DNA from: Desulforhopalus sp.
Lineage (GTDB): Bacteria; Desulfobacterota; Desulfobulbia; Desulfobulbales; Desulfocapsaceae
Reading direction: 5' to 3'
NCBI GenBank assembly: GCA_023231425.1
Contig: JALNVI010000006.1
Span: forward strand, 1-64,000
Length of the DNA stretch: 64,000 nt
The notes beneath the pieces are model-generated. The model saw only the letters and a program-made list of their open reading frames with translations, searched no databases and was not told the DNA's origin. Below, piece after piece: positions 24,167 to 33,949 of this stretch. Position numbers and translations under genes: made by a program. Within the stretch, counting starts at the first letter, position 1. Every line of letters begins with the position of its first letter.

Positions 24167-25274
24167 ATGCCTGCATCTGCTGATCTACCGTACCTTTCTT
24201 GAAAAAGAGGATGGAGAGCAGGATGCCGTAACATACCACCGCTGCCACGGCAACCGGCGGATAGAAATAGCCAAGCGGACAGAGCAGCAGCACCGTGACC
24301 CAGTGGAGGAGAATCACCCTGCTGGAGTGGAGCTGGATGGGGAAATCCTCATAGCGGCTGATTACCGCGAGACCGCTCAGGTTCCAGCCATAGAGCGCAG
24401 TAAAGGCGTGGAGGCGGATTAACGGAATGGCGTAACGTGATTCGTAATATGGTGAAAATTCAAGAAAAATATACATGATTCCGGTGATTGAAGTGATAAT
24501 CAGAAAGAAGATGCCGGAGATGAGAAAGGCCTTCTGCTGCAGTCGGGTTCCCTCCTTCCAGAAAAGATAAAGAATCAGGGATACGGAGAAGAAGAGAAAG
24601 AGGGAGATGAAAACCTGTGGGAGAAACCAGCCGCAGAGAATGAAGAGAAAAAAGATGATAACCCCGAGGTTGATCGCCCAGAAGGAGAATTCTTTGAAAA
24701 GTGGGCCTGGGAAGGGCAGATGGTTTTTCATCATTGAGAAGATCACCGACAGGCTGATCAGCGAGACGGGAAAGGAGTAGCCAAGGAAAAAAGTGTCCAG
24801 TGTCAGCATGCGCAGGTCAAACCAGTGGGTGAATTCACTGTTGAGGATGGCAAAGCTGGAGATGATCAGTCCGAGGCTGAGGCAGAACAGGGATGCCTGG
24901 TGAAACTTGCGGGTAATTGGCTCCGTCAGGGTGAAGAGTGCTTTTGGCAGGATGGAGCCGAAAGAATCGATACGGATAGATTCTACAATCAGCGCGAGCA
25001 ACAGGGGAAGGAACAGGGTAAGCATGTAGCACTGGAAAAAAGCGGCCGCAGCAAAAACGATGGAGAGAAGGAAAAAGGCCTGTACCCGCAGACTTGCTGT
25101 CCTCCTGCCCTCGGTGTAATAGAGGATAATGGAGCCACCACTGACAAGGTTGAAGAGAAAGATATGCAGTCTTTCAAAGTTCATTTTTGCCGGGTCTACA
25201 AGGTGATGGAAGAAGCCGAAGGCGAGGGCCAGTGTCATGACGACCCAGAGGGTTATTTTAAATGGGGTGCTCAT
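24165..25274 (-). CDS. Polytopic membrane protein, function unknown
   Basis: 369 residues from the ATG at 25272-25274; a TTG nine bases earlier is in frame but less likely. About ten hydrophobic helices fill the protein, with RRTASLR and RLHAFTALYGWNLSGLAVI loops and few charged residues. It is the last gene of the leftward ppk1 - epimerase - this operon, 26 bp after the epimerase stop. I recognise no transporter or enzyme motif; conserved His and Arg in RLHAFTALYGW resemble membrane haem or quinone proteins only superficially. Confidence 0.7.
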   Translation of the reverse strand: MSTPFKITLWVVMTLALAFGFFHHLVDPAKMNFERLHIFLFNLVSGGSIILYYTEGRRTASLRVQAFFLLSIVFAAAAFFQCYMLTLFLPLLLALIVESIRIDSFGSILPKALFTLTEPITRKFHQASLFCLSLGLIISSFAILNSEFTHWFDLRMLTLDTFFLGYSFPVSLISLSVIFSMMKNHLPFPGPLFKEFSFWAINLGVIIFFLFILCGWFLPQVFISLFLFFSVSLILYLFWKEGTRLQQKAFLISGIFFLIITSITGIMYIFLEFSPYYESRYAIPLIRLHAFTALYGWNLSGLAVISRYEDFPIQLHSSRVILLHWVTVLLLCPLGYFYPPVAVAAVVCYGILLSILFFKKGTVDQQMQA

Positions 25275-25300
25275 TTTGCTCAAAGGAAAAGGTTCAGGAG

Positions 25301-26695
25301 TTATTTCCAGCGGCCATACATCGCCCGCAGAGCAGCTTCCAGCTCAGGGTGACGAAAGGTGAAACCGGATGCGATAAGTTTCTGGCTGGAGACCCGGCAT
25401 CCCGAGAGCAGCATCTCGTTCGCCAGTTCCCCGAAGGTCATCCTGAGAAGAGGTGCAGGGAGCGGAAACAGCAGGGGACGCCCTGTAACACGGGCGAAGG
25501 TGCGCAGAAATTCGCGATTGCTGACCGGATTCGGGGCAGCCACGTTAACCGGCCCGCTGAGCCTCGAACAGGTGAGGGCGTGGAGCAGGGAAGCGGCCAT
25601 GTCATCTATACTCACCCAGCTGAGTATCTGCTCTCCTTTGCCGAGAGCGCGGATGCATCCGCAAAAACTGGCATCAGAAATTCTCTGCAGTGCCCCGCCC
25701 TTTGGGGTGAGACCGACGCCGAAACGCATCATTACGGTGCGCATCCCCGCAGTCTCCGCCGCCTGTGCCTCCTTTTCCCAGTCATGGCAGACGCGGGAGA
25801 TGAAATCTGCAGCAAAGGGGTGAGTTTCATCTGTGGGGGTATCTCCGCAGTTACCATAGCAGCCAATGGCGGAGGCGGAGATAAAGACAGCGGGGCGCTG
25901 CCGGAGAGAACTCAGGCTGTTCACCAGCAGGCGTGTTCCGCGCACACGACTCTCGAGTACCTGCCGCTTCTTCTTCTCCGTCCAGCGGTACAGGCCGATG
26001 TACTCTCCGGCAAGATGAATTACGCCATCGAATGGCGGTGCGCCGCTCAAATCAAGGTCGTTATTGTCGATATTCCAGCGAATTTCTCGTCGCGCTGGAT
26101 CTGCCTTGCGCCGCACCAGCCGCCACACCTCATGCCCTCCAGTGGTGAGTAAAGATAACAATTCCCTGCCAAGTACGCCACCAGCTCCACTGATGAGAAG
26201 ACGCAGCGGGCGACTGCTGTAACGCTGGTGCAGGAGAATATCGGCACGCAGCTGCTCCTCGCGGTGACGGAACATGCGCTCCAGACTGTGCTGTGCGGCC
26301 TGGCGCAGAGGCCTCATCATGAACCGTTGCAGGGGCAGCCGATATTCAACTCGGTCTTCAAGGTGGCAACCGCTGTTACTCTCAGAAAAGAAATGCTGGT
26401 GGGACCAGCTGGCGAAGGGGCCGCGCTGCTGGATGTCGTGAAAACTGTGCCCGGGATTATTCTCAAGGTGCAGGGCGTGGAATTCAAAGGAGAAAAGCTT
26501 GAAGGGGCCGGAGTGAAAGCGCAGGTGCACTCTCGCTCCGGCCTCTATACCACCCTTTTTCTCGAGTATCTCTACCTTTTCCCATGGTGGGAGCAGGCGT
26601 TCCAGTGCCCCCTCTCTGCTGTGCCAGTCGTAGAGTTCCTGTGCAGAGCAGGGATATTCGGAGGTATGGGTGAAGAGCAGCGGTGGATAAACCAT
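25301..26695 (-). CDS. SRPBCC (START-like) domain fused to a TIGR01777-type epimerase
   Basis: 464 residues. The N-terminal ~150 form an SRPBCC/START ligand-binding fold (MVYPPLLFTHTSEYPCSAQE; RVHLRFHSGPFKLFSFEF; F-x-H-x-F). The rest is a short-chain dehydrogenase/epimerase of the YfcH/SULA type: NAD(P) loop LLISGAGGVLGRELLSLL (about 163), GVIHLAGEYI, SASAIGCYG, and LRMTFGELANEMLLSG near the end. Such fusions are known. The reaction is unknown; the hydrophobic-pocket domain suggests a small apolar substrate. It lies 16 bp downstream of ppk1. Confidence 0.85.
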   Translation of the reverse strand: MVYPPLLFTHTSEYPCSAQELYDWHSREGALERLLPPWEKVEILEKKGGIEAGARVHLRFHSGPFKLFSFEFHALHLENNPGHSFHDIQQRGPFASWSHQHFFSESNSGCHLEDRVEYRLPLQRFMMRPLRQAAQHSLERMFRHREEQLRADILLHQRYSSRPLRLLISGAGGVLGRELLSLLTTGGHEVWRLVRRKADPARREIRWNIDNNDLDLSGAPPFDGVIHLAGEYIGLYRWTEKKKRQVLESRVRGTRLLVNSLSSLRQRPAVFISASAIGCYGNCGDTPTDETHPFAADFISRVCHDWEKEAQAAETAGMRTVMMRFGVGLTPKGGALQRISDASFCGCIRALGKGEQILSWVSIDDMAASLLHALTCSRLSGPVNVAAPNPVSNREFLRTFARVTGRPLLFPLPAPLLRMTFGELANEMLLSGCRVSSQKLIASGFTFRHPELEAALRAMYGRWK

Positions 26696-26711
26696 AGGAC
26701 TCCCCTGAGGG

Positions 26712-28883
26712 CTATTTAATTTTCCGTCTCGGTATCTTTCTCAATTTCTTTTCAGCGAGGGCTTTCCGCCCGACTTCATAACGTTTCTCCGCCTGCTCAA
26801 TGAACAGTGTATGGATAGAAACCTCTCCACCGGGCTTGTCGCTGTGAAGCTGTTTATAGGTTCCGTCCGACTGCATCTCCCAGACATTGCGGGTGTTGCT
26901 CAACTGGAGATTAATAATATTACGCAGTTTCTCTTTATTGGCAGGAGTTTCAATGGGAACACAGACCTCAACCCGACTCTCCAGATTCCGCTTCATCAGA
27001 TCGGCACTGCCAATGAAATATTCCTCATCGCCGTTGTTTTTGAAGTAGTAGATACGCGAATGTTCAAGAAACTGACCGACAATAGAGACGACCCTGATAT
27101 GTTCAGACAATCCCTTGATTCCGGGGCGCAGACGGCAGGTGTCGCGACAGATGATGTCCACATGCACTCCTGCCTGTGATGCGCAATAAAGGGCGGCAAC
27201 CATGTCTGAATCTTCCAGAGCGTTGGTCTTCAGCTGAATGAGTGCTTCCGCTCCCTGTTTGTGATGCTCAATCTCCCGTTCAATTTTCTGCAGCAGCGCT
27301 TTCTTCAGCAGTTTTGGTGAAGGCAGAATTTTTTGATACTGCCGCATCGGCGTATAACCGCTGGTGAGGTAGTTGAAGAGTTCGGTGAGGTCCTGCCCTA
27401 TCTCCGGGCGGCATGTAAGCAGGCCAAGGTCGCAGTAGCCGCGGGCAGTGCCGGAGTGATAGTTCCCGGTGCCGATGTGGGCATAGCGCTTGAGGCCATC
27501 GTAATCCTTGCGCAGTACAAAGATCAGCTTTGAGTGTGTTTTCAGGCCGAGAACCCCGTAGGTGACATGGATCCCCGCCTCCTCCATGAAGTTGGCCCAG
27601 CGGATGTTGGCTGATTCGTCAAAGCGTGCCATCAACTCCACAACCACTGCCACCTGTTTGCCGTTCTGGGCAGCATCAATGAGGTATTTAATGATGTTGG
27701 AGTGCTTGGCGGTGCGGTAGAGAGTCATCTTTATTCCGAGGACTTTGGGGTCAGTACTGGCTTCCTTTAGAAAGCGCTCTACAGAGGAGTTGAACGACTC
27801 ATAGGGATGTTGCAGCAGTACATCCCCATGCCGGCGCAGGGTGTGGAAGATGTTGGGGTCATCACCAAGCAGTTCCGGGTTATCCACCGGATGATGGGGC
27901 GGAAAGTGGAGTGCGGGATTATCAATGAGGGCAATCTGCATCAGGGCGCTCATGCCAAGGATACCCTCAATCTCATAAACATCCTCTTCTTCGTCGATAT
28001 CAAGCTCGGCGGCAAGTTTTCCTTTGTGCAGGGGGAGGATTCCCTTATCGACCTCAAGGCGCACCGTCTCTGCAAATTTACGGTCCCGAAGGGAGGACTC
28101 AATCATCGACAGCAGGTCATTGGCCTGTTCTTCGTGGCGCTCGGTGATGGCGTTACGCGTAACCCGAAATGCCTCAATGGTTTCGATAACTACGCCGGGC
28201 AGAAGGTGCTCAATATTGTTGGCCACCAGATCTTCAAGAAGAATATAGGTCTGCCCGCGACCCACCTGGATGAAGCGTGGAAGATCTGTGCTGGTGGGAA
28301 TCTTGATACGATTGAGGTGGCTTTGATCTCCCTCGGGGGCGCGCACCGATACCAGCAGATTGATGGAGAGATTGGAGACAAAGGGAAAAGGATGAGCCGG
28401 ATCCATCCCCTGGGGGGTAAGCAGGGGATAAATCTCCTGCAGGAAAAGGTCATCAATGGCGTCCCGATGAGCCTTGCTCAGTTCACTGTAATGCGTAATG
28501 ACAATCCGCTTGCTCGCGAGCAGTTTAATAAGCTTTTTTTCCAGCAGGAGTTTCTGTATCTGAATATCGCCCACTACTTCGCGACAGGCATCAATCTGTT
28601 CCTGAGGCAGTCGTCCATCCACCGAAAGGTTGGTGACGTTGGCCCCGACCTGCTGTTTCAGGCCACCGATGCGCTTCATGAAAAACTCATCAACATTGGA
28701 ACCAACCACAGCAAGCAAAAAGACCCTCTCCAGAAGGGGATTACGATCATCTCTGGCTTCTTGAAGGACACGTTTGTTAAATTCAAGCCAGGTCAACTCC
28801 CGGTTGAGATACCATTCGGGGGAACTGAGATCGAATTTTTTGACGGTTTTTCCGGTAACGGCTGGTTCAGGTTTTGTTTCCAT
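26712..28883 (-). CDS. ppk1: Polyphosphate kinase 1
   Basis: 723 residues, the normal size. It polymerises ATP gamma-phosphate into polyphosphate, reversibly. The start YLNRELTWLEFNKRVLQEA is family-typical. The phospho-accepting His is His450 in GLKTHSKLIFV (E. coli His435) and the second active-site His is His608 in LEHSRIYYF (E. coli His592). GTGNYHSGTARGYCDLGL and SADLMKRNLESRVEV are also conserved. It opens a leftward operon, back to back with a CHAD-domain gene and parA, which points to local polyphosphate handling. I see no confident Pho box upstream. Confidence 0.96.
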   Translation of the reverse strand: METKPEPAVTGKTVKKFDLSSPEWYLNRELTWLEFNKRVLQEARDDRNPLLERVFLLAVVGSNVDEFFMKRIGGLKQQVGANVTNLSVDGRLPQEQIDACREVVGDIQIQKLLLEKKLIKLLASKRIVITHYSELSKAHRDAIDDLFLQEIYPLLTPQGMDPAHPFPFVSNLSINLLVSVRAPEGDQSHLNRIKIPTSTDLPRFIQVGRGQTYILLEDLVANNIEHLLPGVVIETIEAFRVTRNAITERHEEQANDLLSMIESSLRDRKFAETVRLEVDKGILPLHKGKLAAELDIDEEEDVYEIEGILGMSALMQIALIDNPALHFPPHHPVDNPELLGDDPNIFHTLRRHGDVLLQHPYESFNSSVERFLKEASTDPKVLGIKMTLYRTAKHSNIIKYLIDAAQNGKQVAVVVELMARFDESANIRWANFMEEAGIHVTYGVLGLKTHSKLIFVLRKDYDGLKRYAHIGTGNYHSGTARGYCDLGLLTCRPEIGQDLTELFNYLTSGYTPMRQYQKILPSPKLLKKALLQKIEREIEHHKQGAEALIQLKTNALEDSDMVAALYCASQAGVHVDIICRDTCRLRPGIKGLSEHIRVVSIVGQFLEHSRIYYFKNNGDEEYFIGSADLMKRNLESRVEVCVPIETPANKEKLRNIINLQLSNTRNVWEMQSDGTYKQLHSDKPGGEVSIHTLFIEQAEKRYEVGRKALAEKKLRKIPRRKIK

Positions 28884-29143
28884 ACGGACTCCTGCATTGG
28901 ATCATTTTTTCGGGATTCAGCCTTCACTTAATCGATTTGCATACAAATCTCACTTATTTTACCATGTACCCATAATATACTCTGCATTGTTAAAATTATG
29001 TTAAAAGTTATGTGGAAAACAGTGTGCATATCTTGCCCTGTTGAAGAGGGAATGATACTGTGACGCAATGAACGCATAACCGTCTGTTACAGGGTGGAGG
29101 CCGTCATGGTGAAAGAAAAAAGTAAAAAGAACAGGAGCATTCA

Positions 29144-29294
29144 GGGTACCTTGAAACAGCTTGTATTTCGTTCATATTCAAGGCACAGGAGGAAGTTTAT
29201 CGAAGGTATCACTTTGCTATCGGATTTTGGCACTTACCTCCGAAGATAGTTTTTGGGCTGTAACGAAGAAGATGGGCGATTATTCGATGTTCCC
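29144..29294 (-). repeat. Interspersed KpnI-ended repeat, copy G (short form, reversed), with 4-bp flanking duplication
   Basis: A 151 bp copy in reversed orientation in the ppk1/CHAD promoter region. It starts GGGTACCTTGAAACAGC on the plus strand and ends TTATTCGATGTTCCC. The four bases on both sides are TTCA (29140-29143 and 29295-29298), a perfect direct duplication as made by transposition. It lies about 70 bp upstream of the CHAD gene. Confidence 0.9.
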
Positions 29295-29362
29295 TTCAGT
29301 CTATCGTGAAAAAGCTGATCAGGTAATACATTGAAAAGCAGCGCAAATAAAGAGGATTTTTC

Positions 29363-30910
29363 ATGAAAACAAAAACCGCGAGACCGTTCATCTTTATGGC
29401 CGATCTCACTGTTACCCGGAGCCGATTGCAGAAAAACCTCCTTGCCAGTTCCAGCTTGTCCCTGATGATGGAGAAAGGAAGAAAGTGGCCCGGGCACATT
29501 ATCGATACATTTGAAAATCTCCTGCTGAAGGCCGGAAAGATTCTCTTCGATGTCAATGATACCCTCGTACTTGTCGACCTGCAGTGTGGGGACACTGCGG
29601 AACAGAATATCACCGGCGTATGGCGGTTTGTTGATCAGCTTCCTGACGGTCCTGTGACTGAAGAGTTACGTAAAATAACTGCGACGCGCGCTTTTCTGCC
29701 GGTGGGGAAGGGGAAGTTTCGGCTCGACAGCGGCCTGCTGCTTGATGATGAGCAAAAAACTCTTGCCCGCTTCCGGCAGACCGTACTCAAGTGCGGGGAA
29801 AAACATCTGACCCTTGGTGTAACCACCATGCTGCGCGGTTACGCCGCCGAACATCAGATGCTGGCAGAAATTCTACAGAAATCGGGGGCGCAGAACTGTG
29901 ACAGTTTTGAAGACCTTTATCGGCGGCTCGGTATCAGTGACAGCAGTTATACTGCCAGACCCGTGCTTGCCCTTGCCGCCGATACCACCGTAAAAAATGC
30001 AGCGGTAACCATTATCTGCGCTCTCCTTGCTGTTGCCCGTCAGAATGAGGCAGGGGCAGCCGCCGATATCGACAGTGAATTTCTCCACGACTACCGTGTC
30101 AGTCTGCGCAAGGTTCGCTCGGTGTTTTCTCTCTTTAAAGGGGCTTTTTCCGTGGAGGAAACGGAGGTACTCAAAGAACAGTTTGCTGAACTGATGCGGC
30201 CGACCAGTCAACTGCGCGATCTTGATGTTTATCTGCAGAGGGAAGAAGAATATATGGCGATGGTGCCAGAATCCGCCAGAGAGGGGCTGGGGATTCTCTT
30301 CAGCTATCTCGAAGATGAGCGTGAACTCACCCTGCGGACAGTGGTTACCTGCCTGCGCAGTGAAGACTACAGAATTCAGATGGAGACGCTTACCCATAAA
30401 TTCAGCAGAGCGAATAATCTGAAAAACGGCCCAAACAGCAGCAGCAGAGCTTGTGAAGTCGGCAGCAGCCTCATCTATAAACGCTATCGCAAGGTGTGCC
30501 GGATCGCCTCTGAAATGGACAGCTCTACGCCGTCTTCCGAGGTCCATCAACTGCGGATTCACTGCAAAAAGCTGCGTTATCTGATGGAGTTCTTTGCGCC
30601 GTTTTTCCCTGAAGAGGTGATTGGTCTGCTGGTACGAAATCTGAAAAAAATGCAGGACAACCTCGGCAACTTCAACGACTACTCCGTGCAGCAGCACTTC
30701 CTGCAGAAAATTCTCAAGGAGAAGATGGATGCTTTCGCAGATGATGAACTGACTGTTTCAAACAGCATTGGCGCATTGACAGCCATGCTGCATCAGAATC
30801 AGCTCGCGGAACGGCAGAAGGTGGAAAAAAACTTTATGCAGTTCAACAGTGTGGAAACGAGGACTCTGTTCAGACAGCTTTTTTCCAGTGAAAAAGGAGA
30901 CACACAATGA
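29363..30910 (+). CDS. CHAD-domain protein with degenerate CYTH-like N-terminus
   Basis: 515 residues. The C-terminal ~280 form a CHAD domain, a helical fold that binds polyphosphate through rows of His, Arg and Lys: FLHDYRVSLRKVRSVFSLF (His242) and EVHQLRIHCKKLRYLMEFF (His395) are its two internal repeats. The first ~180 residues resemble a worn CYTH domain (LLLKAGKILFDVNDTLVLVD; RAFLPVGKGKF). CHAD proteins can associate with polyphosphate granules. Divergent to ppk1, and its stop overlaps the parA start by 4 bp. ATG at 29363 has AGAGGA upstream. Confidence 0.87.
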   Translation: MKTKTARPFIFMADLTVTRSRLQKNLLASSSLSLMMEKGRKWPGHIIDTFENLLLKAGKILFDVNDTLVLVDLQCGDTAEQNITGVWRFVDQLPDGPVTEELRKITATRAFLPVGKGKFRLDSGLLLDDEQKTLARFRQTVLKCGEKHLTLGVTTMLRGYAAEHQMLAEILQKSGAQNCDSFEDLYRRLGISDSSYTARPVLALAADTTVKNAAVTIICALLAVARQNEAGAAADIDSEFLHDYRVSLRKVRSVFSLFKGAFSVEETEVLKEQFAELMRPTSQLRDLDVYLQREEEYMAMVPESAREGLGILFSYLEDERELTLRTVVTCLRSEDYRIQMETLTHKFSRANNLKNGPNSSSRACEVGSSLIYKRYRKVCRIASEMDSSTPSSEVHQLRIHCKKLRYLMEFFAPFFPEEVIGLLVRNLKKMQDNLGNFNDYSVQQHFLQKILKEKMDAFADDELTVSNSIGALTAMLHQNQLAERQKVEKNFMQFNSVETRTLFRQLFSSEKGDTQ

Positions 30911-31644
30911 AAATACTGGCCTGTTACTCCAATAAGGGGGGGGTTGGGAAAACCGCTTCCTCAGTCAACCTTGCCTATGCCTGTGCGATGAGCGGTCGCA
31001 AGACTCTGCTCTGTGACCTTGACCCGCAGGGGGCTTCCGGCTTCTATTTTCGTGTGAAACCCTCTAAAAAGCTGCAGGACCTCGCATTTTTCAAAGATCA
31101 GGAAAAGTTGCTGGATTCGATTCGTGCATCAGATTTTGAAAATCTTGAGTTGTTGCCCGCCAACATGTCATTCAAAGACTTTGATATTTTTCTAGACAGG
31201 ATGAAAAAGAGTTCTTCCCGACTAAAGAAGGCTCTGAAGGTGACTCGCAGTGAGTATGACGTGGTGATTCTTGACTGCCCGCCTAATATATCCATGCTTT
31301 CAGAAAACATTTTCCGTGCCGCTGATCGCATTGTGGTGCCGGTGATTCCCACCACCCTCTCAGCACGTACCCTTGAGCAGCTCTACGCCTTTTTCAAGGA
31401 ACAGGGCTTTTCGCAAAAAAAGTTATTGCCCTTCTTTTCCATGGTGCAGATGAATAAAAAACTGCACAGGGAGACTATCGAGGCACTGCGGAAAGAGTAT
31501 AAAATGCTTAAACCTCAGGTTCCATTTTCAACAGATGTTGAGCGGATGGGAGTGAACAGGGCGCCGGTGGCAACCTTTGCCCCGAAAAGTGCGGCGAGTG
31601 ATGCCTATCGGGCTGTGTGGAAAGAGGTGGAGACTCATCTTTAA
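30907..31644 (+). CDS. Orphan ParA/MinD-type ATPase
   Basis: 245 residues. Deviant Walker A NKGGVGKTA (Lys10 and Lys15), switch LLCDLDPQGA, Walker B YDVVILDCPPN and a C-terminal region as in small ParA-like cargo-positioning ATPases. No parB, no parS-like site and no replication gene is nearby. It starts within the last codons of the CHAD gene (ATGA overlap), so the two proteins are made together. A role in spacing a cytoplasmic cargo over the nucleoid is the natural inference; the CHAD partner suggests polyphosphate granules. Confidence 0.9.
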   Translation: MKILACYSNKGGVGKTASSVNLAYACAMSGRKTLLCDLDPQGASGFYFRVKPSKKLQDLAFFKDQEKLLDSIRASDFENLELLPANMSFKDFDIFLDRMKKSSSRLKKALKVTRSEYDVVILDCPPNISMLSENIFRAADRIVVPVIPTTLSARTLEQLYAFFKEQGFSQKKLLPFFSMVQMNKKLHRETIEALRKEYKMLKPQVPFSTDVERMGVNRAPVATFAPKSAASDAYRAVWKEVETHL

Positions 31645-31667
31645 AAGCGCCGCGAGATATCGGAAGT

Positions 31668-32117
31668 TCAGTCGCGGTCGCACTGCATGAATTTCCCTCT
31701 GCCACGGCAGACCACTCTGCCATCGATACAGATCTCGGCGCGGAGCAGATAGAGCGGCGGTAGAGTTTCTTTAACTCTCGCATGGATCTCCAGCTCTGCT
31801 TCACAGGGTACAGGTTCAAGAAAGCGTACATTCAACTCCCCGGTGAGCGCTTTGATCCCCTGAAGGAGGAGACAGTTGGCCATTGCCGTGTCAAGAAGGG
31901 AAGAGAGTACGCCCCCATGGAGGATTCCGTCGTAACCCTGGAGTCTTGTGTTACCGAAAAAGGTTGTGCAGACACCACCCCGGCCATCCTCCTTAAAACC
32001 GAGAGAGAGAGAAAAAGGATTATCCAGACCACAGGTCGGACACATGCTCTTCTTGTTGATTTTCTGATCGGATTGCTTCTCAAATCTGCTTGAGTTCAAC
32101 TCTGACACGTTTTTCAT
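31668..32117 (-). CDS. PaaI-type hotdog thioesterase
   Basis: 149 residues. The hotdog-fold landmark GYDGILHGGVLSSLLDTAMA (about 80-99) is the PaaI/YbgC-like signature, followed by TGELNVRFLEPVP. An N-terminal CPTCGLDNPFSLSLGF segment is typical of a subgroup with a Cys pair. It would hydrolyse acyl-CoA or a related thioester. The gene is convergent with parA and lies next to a decayed signalling gene upstream; no metabolic partner is visible. Confidence 0.85.
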   Translation of the reverse strand: MKNVSELNSSRFEKQSDQKINKKSMCPTCGLDNPFSLSLGFKEDGRGGVCTTFFGNTRLQGYDGILHGGVLSSLLDTAMANCLLLQGIKALTGELNVRFLEPVPCEAELEIHARVKETLPPLYLLRAEICIDGRVVCRGRGKFMQCDRD

Positions 32118-32118
32118 C

Positions 32119-33930
32119 TCACGCCTTTTTCACGGCATTTCTGCCGCTGTGTTTAGCTTCATAAAGAGCGGTATCCACCCGGTACAAAAGTTCTTTCACG
32201 CTTTCATTACCCTGAAAAATCGTTACTCCAAAGCTGGCCGTCATTGGACAGCCTGCCGTAAACTGATGAAACTGAATCTGCAGTCGCAACTTTTCTGTCA
32301 GTGCCATTGCCCTGTCGATGCTGGTCTGGGGAGCACAAGAAGAAATTTTTCTCCTCCAAATCTACCGGCAAGATCACTCCGACGGACATGGGCACCGTAG
32401 AATATCGGCAATCTCTTCTCATACCGTATCTCCGGCAAGATGGTCAAGGGTGTCGTTAACTCTTGTAAAGGGGTCAAGATCCAGGAAAACAATGATGACC
32501 GGAAGCTGGTAGCGGATGGCCATCTCACATCTGGCGTCGAGAAAATCATTGAGTGCCTTGCGGTTGGCAAAGCGAGTGAGTGGATCGGTAATGGACTCTT
32601 TTTCAGCCTGCTTCTGCGCATCAATATTACGTATGATGATGATTTTATTTCTCTTGACATCCTTATTTACGGGTAACCGGGCAACTGTGCAGGTCGCCCT
32701 GAAGGTAGTATTGTCGGCGGTTTTGATTTTTACCTCAACCTGTTTCCCCCGGTAAAAACAGGGCCGTCAGCTGAAATGAGAAAATCTTGCCAGACGCGTT
32801 ATTTCAGCTCTTTGGTTTTGAAGCCTGTTTTTTCGAGAAAGACAAGGGGGGGGCTCTGAATGCGGTCTTCCCCGTCCACAGCAACATACATGAGGTGCTG
32901 CTGGACAATATTAATCCATGCAAAAATGAGCTGGTTGCTGCCCTTGAGTTTTAGCTGCAGACGAAACGGCACGCCTGAAAGATAAAAACCGGCAGGAAGG
33001 CTGAACAGGCAACCGATGCGGAGACGGTCAGCAGGCGGTAGATGAGCTTCTTTCTGTTCGCCTGATCATCACACTTTTCGATGAAGACAAGACGGATATC
33101 CTGGGCAGCGGGAAATTCTCTGGAGGCAGAAGTTTGAAAAAAAACGTCGCTGGAAATGGATTCGAGTTTGCTCAAATCAATTCGTCCACGATATTTGTCG
33201 AAGATATTGTTACCGCTTTGTCGGATTCTTAACCAGTTTTTATCTGCACAGGGAGAGAAAAGACAGGTGCCGTCACCTTCAACCAGTACGGTGTTAAAGT
33301 GGTTGGGGCGGAAGATTTTTTTGCAGAAGGCTGTCGGCGAACAAATCAATTATAGTTCTTCCCCTGGTCTTCCCATTATAAACAACAGGTGATGAGATCG
33401 CAGGGTGGGGTAAGAGGGGCCTTCTATGTGCTTATTTTCTACGTTGAGGCCAAACCGTGAGACATGACAGTTTTTTTGTGAGGTTGATGGCGTCGCGAAA
33501 ATAGTCGCAGGCAGGCTGATCCTGCATATGTTCGTTTGGCACAATAAAGGGCGTGCCCCCGTCTGACGGCGATTTTTCCGAATCTGTTCTTTTCCCTTGT
33601 GATCAAGAAAACGGACCTGCATAGAGGCTGCATTATCGGCAGAAATGGCGCGAAAGAGATTTTTTGCAATCGTAAGGTGTTCTCCATCCAGATTTTTCAG
33701 CCAGTAAAAAAACAGTGGGGTCTCCCGGAGCTTTTGTACTGAATTCTCTGTCCTGTGGATGGTCTCCGTAAGAAGCTGTCTTTTTATCTCCAGTTTATTT
33801 TCCTCCGCATTTTTTAAGGAAAGCAGCATGCGGATGGTATTTATACCATTCCTCCACCCCTGCCGTGAGCAGCATGACAATGGTGCCGAAAAGGATGAAA
33901 AACAAGAAAAACAGTTTATTATGGGTCCCT
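32119..33930 (-). pseudogene. Decayed membrane-sensor diguanylate cyclase (GGDEF) gene
   Basis: In several minus-strand frames one can read, in order: an N-terminal TM (LFFLFFILFGTIVML); a periplasmic Cache-like sensor (ENSVQKLRETPLFFYWL; VRFLDHKGKEQIR; PNEHMQDQPACDYFRDAI; RFRPNHF..VLVEGDGTCLFSPCAD); a second TM near 32990; a linker; then a GGDEF domain (TDPLTRFANRKALNDFL near 32590, GRFGGEKFLLVLPR near 32345, FGVTIFQGNESVKELLYRVD near 32190). At least five frameshifts or stops interrupt it. GGDEF is already worn to GGEKF. It shows loss of a c-di-GMP synthase. Confidence 0.75.
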
Positions 33931-33949
33931 TTATATCTTGATTTCGTTA

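Noticed and set aside
24825..26152. Long plus-strand frames of 175 and 296 codons
   Set aside because: Mirror frames of the membrane protein and the epimerase fusion, which carry the recognisable motifs.
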